A stretch of DNA of 64,000 bases from Shinisaurus crocodilurus (lineage: Eukaryota; Chordata; Lepidosauria; Squamata; Shinisauridae). This document shows positions 34,350-46,556 of the stretch, in pieces. A model generated the notes under the pieces. That model was given only the letters and a program-made list of their open reading frames with translations. It ran no database searches and was not told the DNA's origin. A program made the position numbers and the translations under genes. Each line of letters begins with the position of its first letter. The first letter of the stretch is position 1. The stretch spans positions 207,102,200 to 207,166,199 of the forward strand of contig CM037876.1 in NCBI GenBank assembly GCA_021292165.1, in the 5' to 3' direction.

Positions 34350-34475
34350 GGACAACTTGTGGTCCTCCAGATGTTCTGGCCTACAACTCCCATCATCCCT
34401 CACCATTGGCTATGCTGGCTAGGGCTGATGGGGAGTTGTAAACCAAAACATCTGGAAGGCCACAGGTTGCCTGGC
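34350..34475. mobile_element. hAT MITE 'CCTCCAGATG'
   Basis: ACAACTTGTGGTCCTCCAGA and GGAAGGCCACAGGTTGCCTG arms around CACCATTGGCTATGCTGGC. Confidence 0.78.
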
Positions 34476-34675
34476 CACACCATCCACAGAGGAACTGGCA
34501 CCCTTTCCACCAAAGGCCTTGCATGCCAAAGCTGCTTCAAACCCCTGCCTGATCTGCTTGCTCCAGACTCTACGGTGGACTCATCCTCCACAAGACTGTA
34601 CTATATTTTGCTTCTGCTTAAATTGGGGGGCTTAATGGTATAGCAACACAGATCTTGGGCTTGGGCTATCCGGAG

Positions 34676-35163
34676 CAGCAATCCCCAACCTTTTTGGGAC
34701 CAGGTCCGTGGAATAAATTTTTCCACGGACCGGCGGGGGGGGAGTCACCCACCGCTCACCTGCGGTGCGGCCCGGGTAGCAGAGCTGGAGAACCAGGAAG
34801 TGACGCGACAGGAGACCGGCTTTACCAAAATGCTCGTCGGGGAGGCGAGCAGAGGGACGAGACGGTGGAGGGTGCTCGCTGGAGCTTGTGAGCACCCCAA
34901 GAGCCAGGACGGGGTGCTTGCTGTGTGGCGCAGCGGCTGGGCGTGGTGCGCTCCGCCCACCGGGATGCGCCGCGAGCACCCCCCTGGCTCTCGGTGTGCT
35001 CACGAGCTCCAGCGAGCACCCGCCCCCCGCTCGTCCCTCTGCTCGCCTTCCCTGACGAGCATTTTGGTAAAACCAGGCACTGCGGCGGCTGGGCGCCACG
35101 CGGTCCGGTTCTTAAGAGGCCACGGACCGGTACCGGTCCGCAGCCCGGGTTTGGAGACCCCTG
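34676..35163. mobile_element. CpG-rich non-autonomous hAT element
   Basis: It begins CAGCAATCCCCAACCTTTTT, contains TTTTTCCACGGACCGGCG and GGACCGGTACCGGTCCGC, and ends GGGTTTGGAGACCCCTG. The flanks ATCCGGAG and ATCCAGAG are 7 of 8 identical. The interior is an imperfect long inverted repeat (GCGAGCAGAGGGACGAG against CTCGTCCCTCTGCTCGC). Open frames on both strands are a consequence of GC content. Confidence 0.88.
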
Positions 35164-35171
35164 ATCCAGAG

Positions 35172-38100
35172 CACAACTGTACATTGATGGGGGGCCCTCG
35201 GTGCCACAAGAGCTAACCAATTCGCACCACCATGTAAGACAACATTATTAGCTTTTTGCTTCGCTTTTACTGCAAATTTTTGTATTTTGTGTCTTAATTT
35301 TTTTGTGCACTACTCTGATCTATCTCTACCGAGTGTGGTTTATAAATTTTATAATAAATCAATCAAATAAACACAATAATTAAATAAAAATACAGCGCCA
35401 TATAACAGAGCACTTTAAACAGGCTTTCAGGGAATTTTGATGACCTGTTTATTTAGTTAATATATTTTATTAATTAATAATATAATTTATTATATATGTT
35501 GTAATGCTCCTTTGTTTGGGGTTGAGTTTTTTTTTTTGTTTGGATGATACACAAATTGGGACCTTGAACACAGGCAGCAATGGAGTTTCATGTAACTCAA
35601 ATCAATATTAACAAAGTGAAACGTGTACATGACTATCAGGGTTTTTTCTGGCTCAGCTCATCTGGCAATAGGATTCTACAGACAGTGGCTTGTATAGCTC
35701 TGTTTTCATGTAGGCATTTCATTTAAAATGGCACCAAATGAAACAAAGCCTCACTTTCTACGCTTCCAAGCTGGCTTATGCCTGGTACAAACAGCAACAG
35801 CTCCCAGGAGCCATGGGTTTTAAGTACGGTATGTTTGCAAACTAGGCTTTCAAGGGAATCAGATTTGGGTTAACCATGATCTGCATCAGTGAGTGCGCTT
35901 GGAGCACGTAGCTATGGCTAACCATGGGGAACTGAAAGGAAGGGAAACTGATCCAAAGAAGGGAGGACATGTTCATAGTCTGGTCCCAATCTCTTAACCA
36001 TGAATAAGGGGATCAGTAGCATCACATCTAAACTGAGCCTTAAAGTCACCTGTATCCTGGTTAAGTCAGATACTGCAGCTCAAAGCTGGTTCGGACATAA
36101 AGGGAAGCCATGGTGAGCTTTGAGGCTTGTGTACTTGTCTCCTCCTCCTCCCTTGCACCAGCCGTGAGGAAACTGGAAGCATCCACTTCCACTTTTAAAC
36201 ACTGAACAGCTTCCCATTTTGTCCAGACTTGGAGTCTGCTTAAAATGTGGTTTGCTAGAACAAACAGGATTAAACTGTGGTTTCAGATCCTGGTTTGTTC
36301 TAACAAACCACAGCTCCCCCGAGCTCTGATCTCTTTGTCACTGCTGCACAAGGGGCAGAGAGGGGGCACATAGTGGGAAACCATAGGTTCCCATTATGTC
36401 TAAACCAGGCCTTAAATTTAAAGAGGATGAAGGCAAGATAATAAATCTATTAACTTTTGGATGAAAGCAGTTGGGATGAAAGAAACAACCCCAACTGAAA
36501 TATCTGTACATACACACATTTGGGCAGGGATAAAATATCAAAGAGAAATCATGCTTTGGCAATAGCAAATGTCCCTAGAATGCTTGGACTCTGAACACAA
36601 CACTCAGGGAACACAATGAACATTTTGTTCCTGTACTCACACCCACCTGGATTCTCTCTGTATCAGAGCTCCCTGCCAATTGTGTCTGGTCCTGGCTTCT
36701 TTGACTGCTGGATATATAGCAAGCAGTAGGGCAGATACATTCCATTGGAGAAGATGGCTATCATTAACTCAGGAAGATTAAAAAGCACATTCATGCAACA
36801 CTGCCCGTTCTTATTGACATCTATACCCAGACCTACTCTAGGAGCAAGGGTAGGGACCTACTGCAGATTTTATACAGCCTCAGCTACTTCTTCTCTTCCT
36901 CTCAGATTTACCTTAAGGCATTACAAAGGTATCAAAAGGGTGTGAAAGACTAGCAGCAAATGACCAAATGCCCTTGGTGAACTACTCTCACTCTGAATGT
37001 TGCAAAACAAAAGGACAAAAGCAGATTAAATACACAGCACACATTTCTATGTGGAGGTCAGACTGAGGAATAAAGCTTGCTTGGCAACACCAAGGGATGA
37101 CTGAAAAGCCCAAGCAAGGTTGCTGGTTGCAGGAAGTGGGAAGTGTGTTTGTGGCTTCAATGCATTCCAAAATGGTCAGGTGCCCACTTCATACTTGCCA
37201 TTAACCAGCTGCTTTTTCAATGGGAAGAGACAAAAAAAACACTGCAAGAGAGAGATGACTGTCGGGCCAAATTTACCACTGTGTTGCACTGTGAAAGGTC
37301 TGCCGTTCCGCAGACCCATCTCCAGTGCTGTCAGCTCTTCACTTTTTATTACCACAAGTCACTGGTGGTGAATGAGAACAGAACATTCACAGGGCAGTTA
37401 ACAAGCCACGGTGGCTTGTTAGCTACTCTGCGCATGCTGATGTGCATAATTACCCTCGCCGGCTGAGGCTTCTTGTGTTGTTTCGAACCCAGCAAGGGTG
37501 GCTTGTTGGGGTGGCTAACCACTCAGACCCCTTGGCCTGCTGTAGGGGGCACCACAACCCACCGTGGCTAAAAAGCCATGGTGTGCTGCCATGATCGTGT
37601 GAACCAGGTCGACTACAATCTTCTTGTCCTTACCAGAGCCTTGCTGCTCTCGCTCGCTCTCTCCCGTATTCCTGCTCATGGCCTTCATTCTTCTTTCCTT
37701 GCCATCCTCAGCTGCCCTCAACTCTCCTGATCTCTTAAAGGACTCCACATGTCTGCCCTGCAGTCCCTTATGCCTAGGAACATCCCACTAAAACCACCAC
37801 CACCAGAACATTGAACATTTTGCCCTTTCTCCCTTCAAGTTCCCTCAAACTTGAGGATTAACCCATGTTGTGAGCCCCAGCTGAAACAAAGCCCAAGCAT
37901 CTGCCCATAAAGCAGGAGTTCCACCACAGAGTTATGGCTGGGGTGAGACCATAGTTCCATGGTAGAGCACATGTTTTGCATGCAGAAAGCCCCAGGTCCA
38001 GTCCTTAGTATCTCCAGCTTAAAGGATCAGGTAGTAGCAGGTGTCGGAAAAGTGATTTGTCTGTGATCCTGGAAAGCCACTGCCAGTCAGAATAGACTCG

Positions 38101-38604
38101 ACTAGGCTAGACAGGCAAATAGTGATTTGAACTAAGGCAGCTTCCTATGTTCCTGCAAATCATGTTCCCACATGAATCTGCCCATTTGTTCAGACCATGG
38201 ATTGGAGGATCAGGAATGTGAATGCAACCATAGAATGTTCTCATGTTCACAGAAGAGAACTTGAAAGCATGTGCGTTGAAGTCACTGATCACAGCCAAAA
38301 TAATTAACTGAGAAAGACTGTAATTAGTTGACAGTTTTAGGAACAAAGAAACCCAGCCCCTGAATTACATGCAATTTTGCTACCAATTCTCAGTCTGTTC
38401 AAACCCATACGTGAAACCCCTATTAAGCACAAGATTATTTGCCACAATTGGCTTCTGAGGTCTGGCACACAATGCATTTCTCACTTCAAAACTCTGTCTC
38501 AATTCATGTGGGATAGAAGCTTGGTTTGGGTGCTTCCAGATAACTGGCTGCTAGTGCTAGCAATCAAAATTACATTGTGCAGCTGTTCCATCTTTTCCTC
38601 CTTA
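35172..38604. other. OSBPL5 intron with diverged hairpin repeats
   Basis: TGGTTTGTTCTAACAAACCA near 36290 and alternating GGTGGCTTGTT / AAGCCACGGTGG motifs at about 37395-37610 look like old palindromic MITE remnants. No exon recognised. Confidence 0.45.
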
Positions 38605-38720
38605 GGGGCACAATCCTATGTATGTTTAGACAGAAAGAAGTCCAACAACTCCTAGCATTCCGAACTGCTGGAAGTTGTAGGACTTCTTCTCCTGTCTAAA
38701 CATGCATAGGATTGCACCCT
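38605..38720. mobile_element. Palindromic 'GGGYGCAATCC' MITE, copy 4
   Basis: Arms GGGGCACAATCCTATGTATG and CATGCATAGGATTGCACCCT, centre CATTCCGAACTGC. TA precedes the left end. Confidence 0.85.
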
Positions 38721-41021
38721 AACATATTCTTGTGGAAAGGAAAAAAGTGGAAGAAACAGTGGGAAAGCACAAGAGGGCTACAAGATGAAGATGTCATTTG
38801 GACACACACCCCTGTAAAATTCTGTGAATGATGCAGGGTGATTGCATGATAAAAGCCTCATCTAGAAGTACACTTTGTTAAAAACAGGAGCTTCAGAAGT
38901 ACCTGGACTAAGAAAAATGCATGTCATGGCCCTGTGGTCACTTTCTCTTAATCATGTCAGGTTAGAGATCGCATGAGAGTGCTCCAGTGTTTTCCAAACC
39001 TCTTTCTCTTTTTCTCTGTATCTTGTAAACAGTTCCTGAACACGTTGTCTTCAAGCCAACACAAACTCCCATGCAAGTCATGTGCTTCACTATTATTTTT
39101 GTGTTATTTACACAACACTCTCCTGAAATATAGTAAACAAGAACCACAAGCTCCCTTTGGGACATCCATCAACTTGAGATGGAAAAAAAGATCATTGACA
39201 TACTATCATTTTAATGTAGGCTAAATACAGATTTTAATACTTTTGTATTTTTATCATGGATTTTGCTTATCCTCAAAATGGTATTTAACATATGGAGAAC
39301 CAGGATGATGTAGCTGATACTGCTGGAATTGGATCGGTGTTGCCAACTGGCCCAAAAAACAATGTGGCTCAGCTTCTTCCTATGGCTTTAACAGTTGTTT
39401 GGTCTGCAGAAAAGCAGGTGAGGCTTTTAATAGCATGGTGATAAACACTGTCACCATACAATTGCTCTGGTTTGGATTAACTATAGGAGCAGGTGGTGGC
39501 AGAGAAGAGAGAGCAAGAGGCAAACAGTAGCTTTGCCAATGAGCTCCCCTTACAGGGCTTGCACTGAAACAGCTGTCTGCCATCTTAACAGTCATATGTA
39601 TTAATAATCTGTGGGCAGAATCCAACGGGGTGCTTATGCCCCTGCTGATTCTCTTATGCCCTGCCAATGCCATTGCACAAATGGTCCCCACCACTTGCAA
39701 TGGTGACTTAGCACTTCCAGGGCAACCCAAAACGAGCAGAAACGCTCCCTTCTGGAAGGAGGCAGGTCAGCAGAGCTTGCATACGGGAGTACAGTACAAG
39801 TTAGCTTTTATCACAGCAAGTACAGAAAAAAATAACCTGGTTCCCTAAACAAAAAACTAGGAGAAAGTGACAAAATCCTGCAGCTATGCATGGCGGGATA
39901 AGGTGGAACTCAAGTCTTCACTCCATGGCAACAGTGACAATCAGTAAGCTGAGGGGTGGAGCGACACGCACTGAATAGTACCCATCATCTGTACTGCAAC
40001 ACTTCAGAAAAGAGCAAATGTCTCCACCTTTTCCACATGATAAGCTCATCCTTTGTATTCGTGCTACAGCTAAGTCCTATTCAGGCCTTAGGAAAATGAT
40101 GCCGGTAAACGCATGAGGGAGGGGGAACCACACCCATCCTCTCTCATCACTTTCCTCACCCTCTACACATGAAGGGAGACTTTGGGAAGTGGAGGACCTC
40201 CTGTCTCCAGGGAGGCTCACCTTGCGATCTAGAATGCTGGAAAATCAGTTCGAGCTATTCCAACAGCCAGGATCAAACAGCAGCGGGGTCATTTTAATGT
40301 CATTTGGCATTCTGTTTTTATTGGCCAGGATCCAAGGCACACAAGGCAGTTTTAGATGCATTCCCCTTGAACAGCCTCCCCAACCCTGCCCCATCAAAAT
40401 GGCTGTTGAAGCCAAGGGGCATTCCAAGAACAATTTGCAATATGGCATGTCCAAAGAGAGACAAAAGACAGAAGTTCTATTGAAACAGAGCAAGCCCTTT
40501 GCGAAAGCCTAAGCAGCTCCATTTTGTGTACTTCATTTTACATTCGACTGATATCACCCCACCCCAAGTCCTTGGTAAGAAGTGGGATAGAACTGAAGTA
40601 AACTGAACAGCTTCACTTAATAGGCTCCAAAAGCAGAGGCCCATAAATGCGCTCTCTGTGGTGAGCATCTCTTCCCCCCTCTGCCGAGTATGACAAGCCC
40701 CAGCACCTCCTCCTGAAGGGGAGCCAGGGAAGGGGATTTCACCTGCAATTCCACCTCTAAAGCTTAGTGTGACATCAGAACCAAGGCCAGTCAAGATTTG
40801 TGGACCTCTGTCCAAAAGACATTAATATACATTGAAGAGGAGTTTGGCTACACATTTATACGAACATGAAATTCATCACCGGTATCCTATGGGTATTGCT
40901 CATACTGTGAAAGTGCACTAATGCTGCATTAAAATACACCTCAGTGACTGAGCTACATTTTCTCCATCTACTGTTCGTCTTGATTCCGGTAAAAATGAAC
41001 ATTCCCTATAAGCCTCATTAC
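38721..41021. other. OSBPL5 intron, no feature recognised
   Basis: No repeat end or extra exon supported. Confidence 0.4.
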
Positions 41022-41095
41022 CTTATTAGCAGAGTTTGGTGTCTGAGGAATCTCATCCTTCAGCATGGACAAGCTGTTTCCTTCCATGTCCTTCC
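41022..41095 (-). CDS. OSBPL5: OSBPL5 coding exon 2
   Basis: This is a 74-base exon too short to stand out as an open frame. It is preceded by TTTCAG and followed by a GTAATG donor. It takes one base from the previous exon (phase 1) and ends on a codon boundary. The reading is G-K-D-M-E-G-N-S-L-S-M-L-K-D-E-I-P-Q-T-P, then NSANK, which matches the GKDME...PRDE..TP linker after the N-terminal region of OSBPL5. This linker is a low-conservation, probably disordered stretch. Support comes from splice signals, exact phase fit and recognisable sequence. Confidence 0.88.
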
Positions 41096-41584
41096 CTGAA
41101 ACACAACAGCGAAAGTAAAGCACTGAGGATTTCTGTAGAAAACCGGAGCCACTAAAACAAGCACTGTGTACAAGACTTTGCTTCTAAAGAAAACAATGGC
41201 AGAGAGTGTCACATCTCCAGACAGGAGCTCTAAGATTACTACAGGACTATGCAGAGCATTTTAAGAGAATCAGGATCCAGACCACTATTCCAGAAGGCAA
41301 TATAGAAGAATGATCACACAAACTACCAATATTGGTTCAAAATAGATATGAAGGCTATGCAAATAGGTACGAAGGATTATACCAATTCTGTATATTACTT
41401 GAAATGTGGAATATTTGACATTCACTGTTTATTGGACAAGGCCTGGTTCACACATGCATGCCTGTCCATTCTCCATCCCTGTCAGCTGAACATGTGAACA
41501 GACTCCACTGAAAAATGTAGTATTTGAGGCAACCTGGAGAGATATGAAAATCCCACCCATGATGTTAGGTCTGTGATGGCCCAT

Positions 41585-41890
41585 TCATAGAATCATAGAA
41601 AAGTAGAGTTGGAAGGGGCCTACAAGGCCATCGAGTCCAACCCCCTGCTCAATGCAGGAATCCAGGTCAAAGCAACTCTGACAGATGTCTGTCCAGCCGC
41701 ACCTTGAATGCCTCCAGACTGGGAGAGCCCACCACCTCCCTAGGTAGTTGATTCCATTGTCTTATTGCTCTGACAGTCAGGAAATTTTTCCTGATGTTTA
41801 GGTGGAATCTAGGTTCCTGTAACTTGAGCCCATTATTCCGTGTCCTGCAAACTGGGATGAACGAGAAGAGATCTTTGCCCTCCTCTGTGT
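41585..41890 (-). mobile_element. CR1 LINE 3' end, antisense
   Basis: CATAGAATCATAGAAAAGTA (the CR1 ATTCTATG-type terminal repeat in reverse), GAGTTGGAAGGGGCCTACAA and TCGAGTCCAACCCCCTGCTC are hallmarks of the sauropsid CR1 3' region. 5'-truncated, with no readable reverse transcriptase. Confidence 0.92.
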
Positions 41891-41907
41891 GACATCCCCT
41901 CTGTGTG

Positions 41908-41955
41908 ACATCAGTTTGGGATTATACTGGGGTCCCCAGTCACTCATCCATTCAC
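41908..41955. repeat. Short copy of the repeat at 44669-44785
   Basis: ATCAGTTTGGGATTATACTG joins directly to GGGTCCCCAGTCACTCATCC. In the other copy about 80 bases lie between the two blocks. Confidence 0.65.
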
Positions 41956-43432
41956 ATATGTAAGTTATCACTTGATTTGTTGAAGATTATTTTTGCTCCC
42001 TGGGGTGGTTCCTCAAAGTACAGAACACTCTGCGCCTCTCATTGATTGGTCTTGCTGCATGCCTGGAATAAGAATCAGTTCTGCCTCTCAAGTTGCTTTT
42101 ATTAAAAGAAGGAATCCAAAACTGACTTGTTTCATGGTTTGGGAGGCCTGCTATGACAAAGATTTGTAGCCACTGTCTTAGGCTGAGATCCTAGGCAAAC
42201 GCAGAGCGGTAAGCTCCACTGAAGTCAATGGAGCTACTGGGAAGTAATATTAGGATTAAGGACATCCACACCCTGTCACACTCATAGATCTCTTAAAGCT
42301 AGGTATTTGTACAATGGTGTTTCCATGGGCAGATGATTACTGAATGAATTTATCTTCCTTTCCTTATGTTTTCACTTCACTGAAAGGGAACATATGGTTC
42401 GGCCTGCCAGTTAGTTTGAAGGGGAATCCCAAGACCGATTCACGCTTTACAAAAATGCAGCTTTATTTCTTTGACAGCTACAAGAAAAGTCACACCATCC
42501 GATTATTGATTTACGCCTGAAGAAGAGAAAATGCTGACATCTCCCCCGCTGCCGCCCCAGTTCTATGAATCAGTTCTACCACTGCATTTGGCACACCAGC
42601 AATATTGTCCCATGCAAAACACATTTACTTGGAAGTAAGTCCCAATGTTTTCAATAGGACTTACAGCCAAGATAATATGTGTTGGATTGCTACCTAAACA
42701 TCACTTAGCAGCATTCATCTAATACCTTTGTGGATCAGCATTTAACCTAAAACTTATATACCGTAGTCTCCTTATGCTCTGTATTAGTTATGCTGGCTTT
42801 GACAGGAGTTGAACTTAAAATGCTTTTATAGCTGCTTCAAAACTCACCTCTTGCCATCTCAGAAATAAAGGAAGGCATGTTTTATACAAATACAGAGGGA
42901 ATGGTTTCTAGGTCTTAATAATGCTAAGGTACACTGCTGCTTAGAAATCTTACATACATTTAAGAATCATGCATATAATTTATCCCCAAGGCTTCACAAC
43001 AAAACCATGCCTATACCATAAGTGCTAATACACACACTTGAGAAGGGAAAACTTGATTACCTTAAAAGAAGTTCTTAATAGCTGTCTTCAGAGCCAAAAT
43101 CTACCCCTTATCAAAATTTAAAGGGCCAGATACTAGAACAGACCTCCTGGAGAACTGTAACCCCAAACCACTGGACTCATACTGACAGGGACACTCGGGT
43201 AAAAGCCTTGATACTGGAACTTCCAAGTATTGTTTGTTAGACTCACTGATGCCTCCCAGGGCATCTCCCATGAGATAACATGTTACCAGTGGGTAGCCTG
43301 ATCCCTTTTAAACAACAGCAGCATCTTTTGCTTGCTGTTTAACACCAGATCCTAGGCCTTCCTTTATCCTACCCCTTCTTCCTGGTTCAGTTTGCTTCTT
43401 TGCTGCTAAGCATGCACTACTTTTACAATCAT

Positions 43433-43436
<4 letters not shown>
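41956..43436. other. OSBPL5 intron with an 'AGTAAG' MITE relative
   Basis: ACTTGGAAGTAAGTCCCAAT at about 42628 and AATAGGACTTACAGCC form a short hairpin. Otherwise nothing recognised. Confidence 0.4.

Positions 43437-43464
<28 letters not shown>
43437..43464. repeat. (ATC)n microsatellite
   Basis: Nine to ten ATC units; gives a spurious polymethionine frame. Confidence 0.95.
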
Positions 43465-43526
43465 GGCATAATACCCAGAAGAAATAAAGGATGGGGTCAG
43501 AAAAGGAAGAGCTACTTGGCCCTACT

Positions 43527-43591
43527 TGGCTGGGGCATGCTGGGAGTTGTAGGCCAAAAACATCTGGGCACCCAAGGTTGGAGAACACTGC
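43527..43591. mobile_element. Half of a 'CAGTGTTCTCC' MITE
   Basis: Only the right arm is present: TGGGGCATGCTGGGAGTTGT, then CCCAAGGTTGGAGAACACTG. Confidence 0.8.
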
Positions 43592-44376
43592 TCTAGCAGC
43601 CTGTAGCCTCCTCGGCTTCCCACACTTCAATTAAAGTTCAGGGGAAGACATCATGAGGTAATTCCTCCCATAGGGCTTTTTCAGATCAGGAAGCGCAGGC
43701 AGCCTGGGAGGCTGCAGAGCAACGGAGAGATGTGCAATAGAAAGAAAACACAGGCACACAGCACCCTCAGCCATCTTGCAGTAATTAGGTAAAATAAAAA
43801 ACACCACAAAAATAAATTATTACACCCTGAGAATTAGGTAGAACTACGGAGGCCTCTTTCATGAGGGAAGACCACGCTCAGGAAATTGGAGGAGAGATTT
43901 TGGCACAGCACTAGCTCCACCTCTTCCCTGAGCTAGACACAGCACTGCCCCCCACACACACACACACACCTGCATCGTGGTGGATGCAGAACGGGGCACA
44001 GCCTGCTAACACAGCTGATGCTTGCAGTGGCAGCACAAAAAAACAAAACACAAAACAAAAAGCCTTACAAAAAAGAAAAGAAGAGAGAGATGTTGTGCTA
44101 CATCCCCTGCCAATGGTAAGCCCTACCTGTGAGAAACTGTTGAGAATTTCTCCTTTCCCTGTGGAAATTCAGTGAAAATATCTCTCTCTTCTCCCCCCCC
44201 CCCCGCTAATTTCTCTGCCCACAAATAGGGTGGAGAATCTCGAGAAACCATCTGCACACAGCTCTAGAATTTATCACATGTGGCTCAGGGCAGGTAACAT
44301 ATTTTTCTTCAATTATAGATTAAACAAAAAAGGGGGAGGAGGGGGAGAGAAAGAGAACAGGGTTCACAGTCTAGTC
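43592..44376. other. OSBPL5 intron, no feature recognised
   Basis: A short (CA)n tract near 43955-43968 and poly-C near 44192. Confidence 0.4.
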
Positions 44377-44513
44377 CAGCCTTCCCTAATCTGGTGCCCT
44401 CCAGATGTTTTGGACCTCAACTCCCAGGATTCCCAACCATTGGTCATGCTGGCTGGGGCTGATGGGAGTTGTAGTCCAAAAACATCTGGAGGGCAACAGT
44501 TTGGGGGAGGCTG
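44377..44513. mobile_element. hAT MITE with target duplication
   Basis: The ends CAGCCTTCCCTAATCTGGTG and TTTGGGGGAGGCTG are flanked by GTCTAGTC and GTCTATTC (7 of 8). Confidence 0.87.
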
Positions 44514-44668
44514 GTCTATTCAATCTCCTTCTCAATCTATTATGTTTACCCAACTCAATGGTTCTCAAACATAAAATGATCTCCTTAGGGAGGCTTTGTA
44601 CAGATAGCATAGGTACGAATATGTACTGCTGCCGTTTCCTTATCCACGCAACCTTTTGATCGCCTCAC

Positions 44669-44785
44669 CGGAATCAGTTTGGGATTATACTGGAATAGTG
44701 CAGGAATGGGATTTGCTCATAACCCAATGGGAACTGTAGTTCTGGGGAAAGTCAGCTTCTGGGGTCCCCAGTCACTCATCCACCG
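44669..44785. repeat. Unclassified intronic repeat
   Basis: Blocks ATCAGTTTGGGATTATACTG and GGGGTCCCCAGTCACTCATC are shared with 41908-41955 in the same intron. Confidence 0.6.
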
Positions 44786-45124
44786 ACCTTGCACTTTTCT
44801 AGTAATATATTTACAAGGGAATCTTGTTTGTTGCTAGCAGTTCAGTGATGCAGACAAACGGTGTTATTCAGACAGGGATTACAGCAGCATGCTGCCAATG
44901 GCTCTTTTCACTTCTGTGCTGCAAGCCCTCAAAGGGTCCTTTTGAGGGGGAGCAAAGTAGCAGTAAGAATGTGATTTAAGGCTGCAAACCTCTCCATACT
45001 GACATAGGAGCAAATCCCATTGAACAGAGATGAACTTACTTCCAAGCAAACATGCAGAGAATTGTATTGTAAAACAATGGAGTTGGGGCTTTCCCCCCTT
45101 TTGAGCAGTTGTTACTTCAGGGTG

Positions 45125-45290
45125 TGTGTTTTTAAATTATATGATTGTTTGCTGTTTTATGCTGCTGGCTTTCTTTTCTTTATTTTAATTATTGTTTGCA
45201 ATGCTTTTATTGTTTTAATGGGATTTTATTTTGGACTGTGAGCGGTTGTGATTGCTTTTGAAGAAGAGCAGGATAGAAATCTTTTACAAC
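45125..45290 (+). mobile_element. Degraded L2-like LINE 3' UTR
   Basis: T-rich sequence with TTGTTTTAATGGGATTTTAT and GGACTGTGAGCGGTTGTG, then AGGATAGAAATC, resembles the 3' ends of the L2-like copies. Confidence 0.5.
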
Positions 45291-45576
45291 AAAGAGCTCT
45301 GCGGCAGGATGTCCCTATTTCAAATCCCCCCTTGCTCCTTAACTTACTGGGTAGTCTTAGGGCCAAACTAGATGTGGTGACATGATTGTATTGCCTGCAA
45401 TTTCTTTTCTTTTTCTTTTTTTAAAAGTTTAATAGCAGCTGTTGGAGTAGAAATGCCATCAGGACTGGAGTGTGGAGCGGGAGGGGTGTTAACCCTTTTC
45501 CTTCATGCCAGTTTTCCAAATTCAGATTCCCCCTCCCACAGAACTGCTATTTGACCTGCCGGGCAAAGTTCTAGGG

Positions 45577-45706
45577 CAGTGTTCTCCAACCTTGGGTCCC
45601 CAGATGTTTTTGGCCTACAACTCCCAGCATGCCCCAGCCAGCTGGCTGGGGCATGCTGGGAGTTGTAGGCCAAAAACATCTGGGGACCCAAGGTTGGAGA
45701 ACACTG
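45577..45706. mobile_element. Hairpin hAT MITE 'CAGTGTTCTCC', copy 2
   Basis: Almost perfect palindrome of 130 bp around GCCCCAGCCAGCTGGCTGGG. The flanks TTCTAGGG and TTTTAGGG are 7 of 8 identical. It sits exactly at the left edge of the element at 45711-46067. Confidence 0.9.
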
Positions 45707-45710
45707 TTTT

Positions 45711-46067
45711 AGGGTGGCCAAATGTCATTTTTTTAACAGAGAAAAGTCCTCTGTTTGAAGGGCTGCCAGAGGACTGTCCTCTTTTTGAAGGATTGTCCAG
45801 CCCAATTCTGGTTTAAAGCTAAAGAGCCATAAGAACTCTTGCTCATCAGCAGTTGCCACCAGGACGGCGGGCTGAACAGGCCGGCACACAGGTCACAACC
45901 TTCCATAGTATGGTGAGATGTACAGTATTTCTATCTAAATTATAATCATTATGTCTACATTTGCATCTAGGCATATATGATTAGCATATGCAAATGTTAT
46001 GCAGATCGCCGTCCTCTTTCTTAATGATTCATTCCCTCTTTTCTGGCCATTCATAAATGGCCACCCT
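45711..46067. mobile_element. 'AGGGTGGCCA' inverted-repeat element, copy 1
   Basis: Ends AGGGTGGCCA and TGGCCACCCT; interior AAAAGTCCTCTGTTTGAAGG and TTGCATCTAGGCATATATG. Homologous throughout to 50545-50918. DNA-transposon-like; the superfamily is unclear. Confidence 0.72.
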
Positions 46068-46375
46068 AGACAAAACAGACAAGTGCCATATGTGTATTGT
46101 ATGTTTGGCCCATGCGGAAAACAGCTCTAGCGACATGATTTTCACCAGTAAAATATCATGGTGAGAAAAGAGTACCCCCACCTGCACAGACACAGTATCG
46201 CTTCAGACCTGATCAGATTTGGCCCTCCTTGGCAGCTCCTATTAAACTGTTAAAAACAGCCAATCATAGATGAGGGTGAAGCGGAGTGGAAATGCATTCT
46301 TTCGTTTCTCAGGGGAAGTCTGCTTTTAAGGCTGTATATGTTTTGCTTTTGAATTCTTGAAAGACTATTAGACCT

Positions 46376-46556
46376 GGCTCGCACGACATGACAACCCATC
46401 GTGGGTAATTAGTCACGATGGGTTGTCATGTCGTCCGAACTCAGACTGCCTCCTGCAGGGTGGCTTATTTGGGGGCAACAAGCCACCCTGACAACCCATG
46501 GTTTGTTCTAGTGGTTGTTCGACCCACGATGGGCTGGCATGTCATCCGAACCTGGC
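46376..46556. repeat. 'GGGTTGTCATG' hairpin repeat
   Basis: CACGACATGACAACCCATCG and CGATGGGTTGTCATGTCGTC form a clean hairpin; a second, looser arm pair ends CATGTCATCCGAACC. Relatives at 15318 and 61985. Confidence 0.7.

Noticed and set aside
43437..43464. Regularly spaced repeats suggesting a CRISPR-like array
   Set aside because: Simple triplet microsatellite in a vertebrate intron; no spacers.
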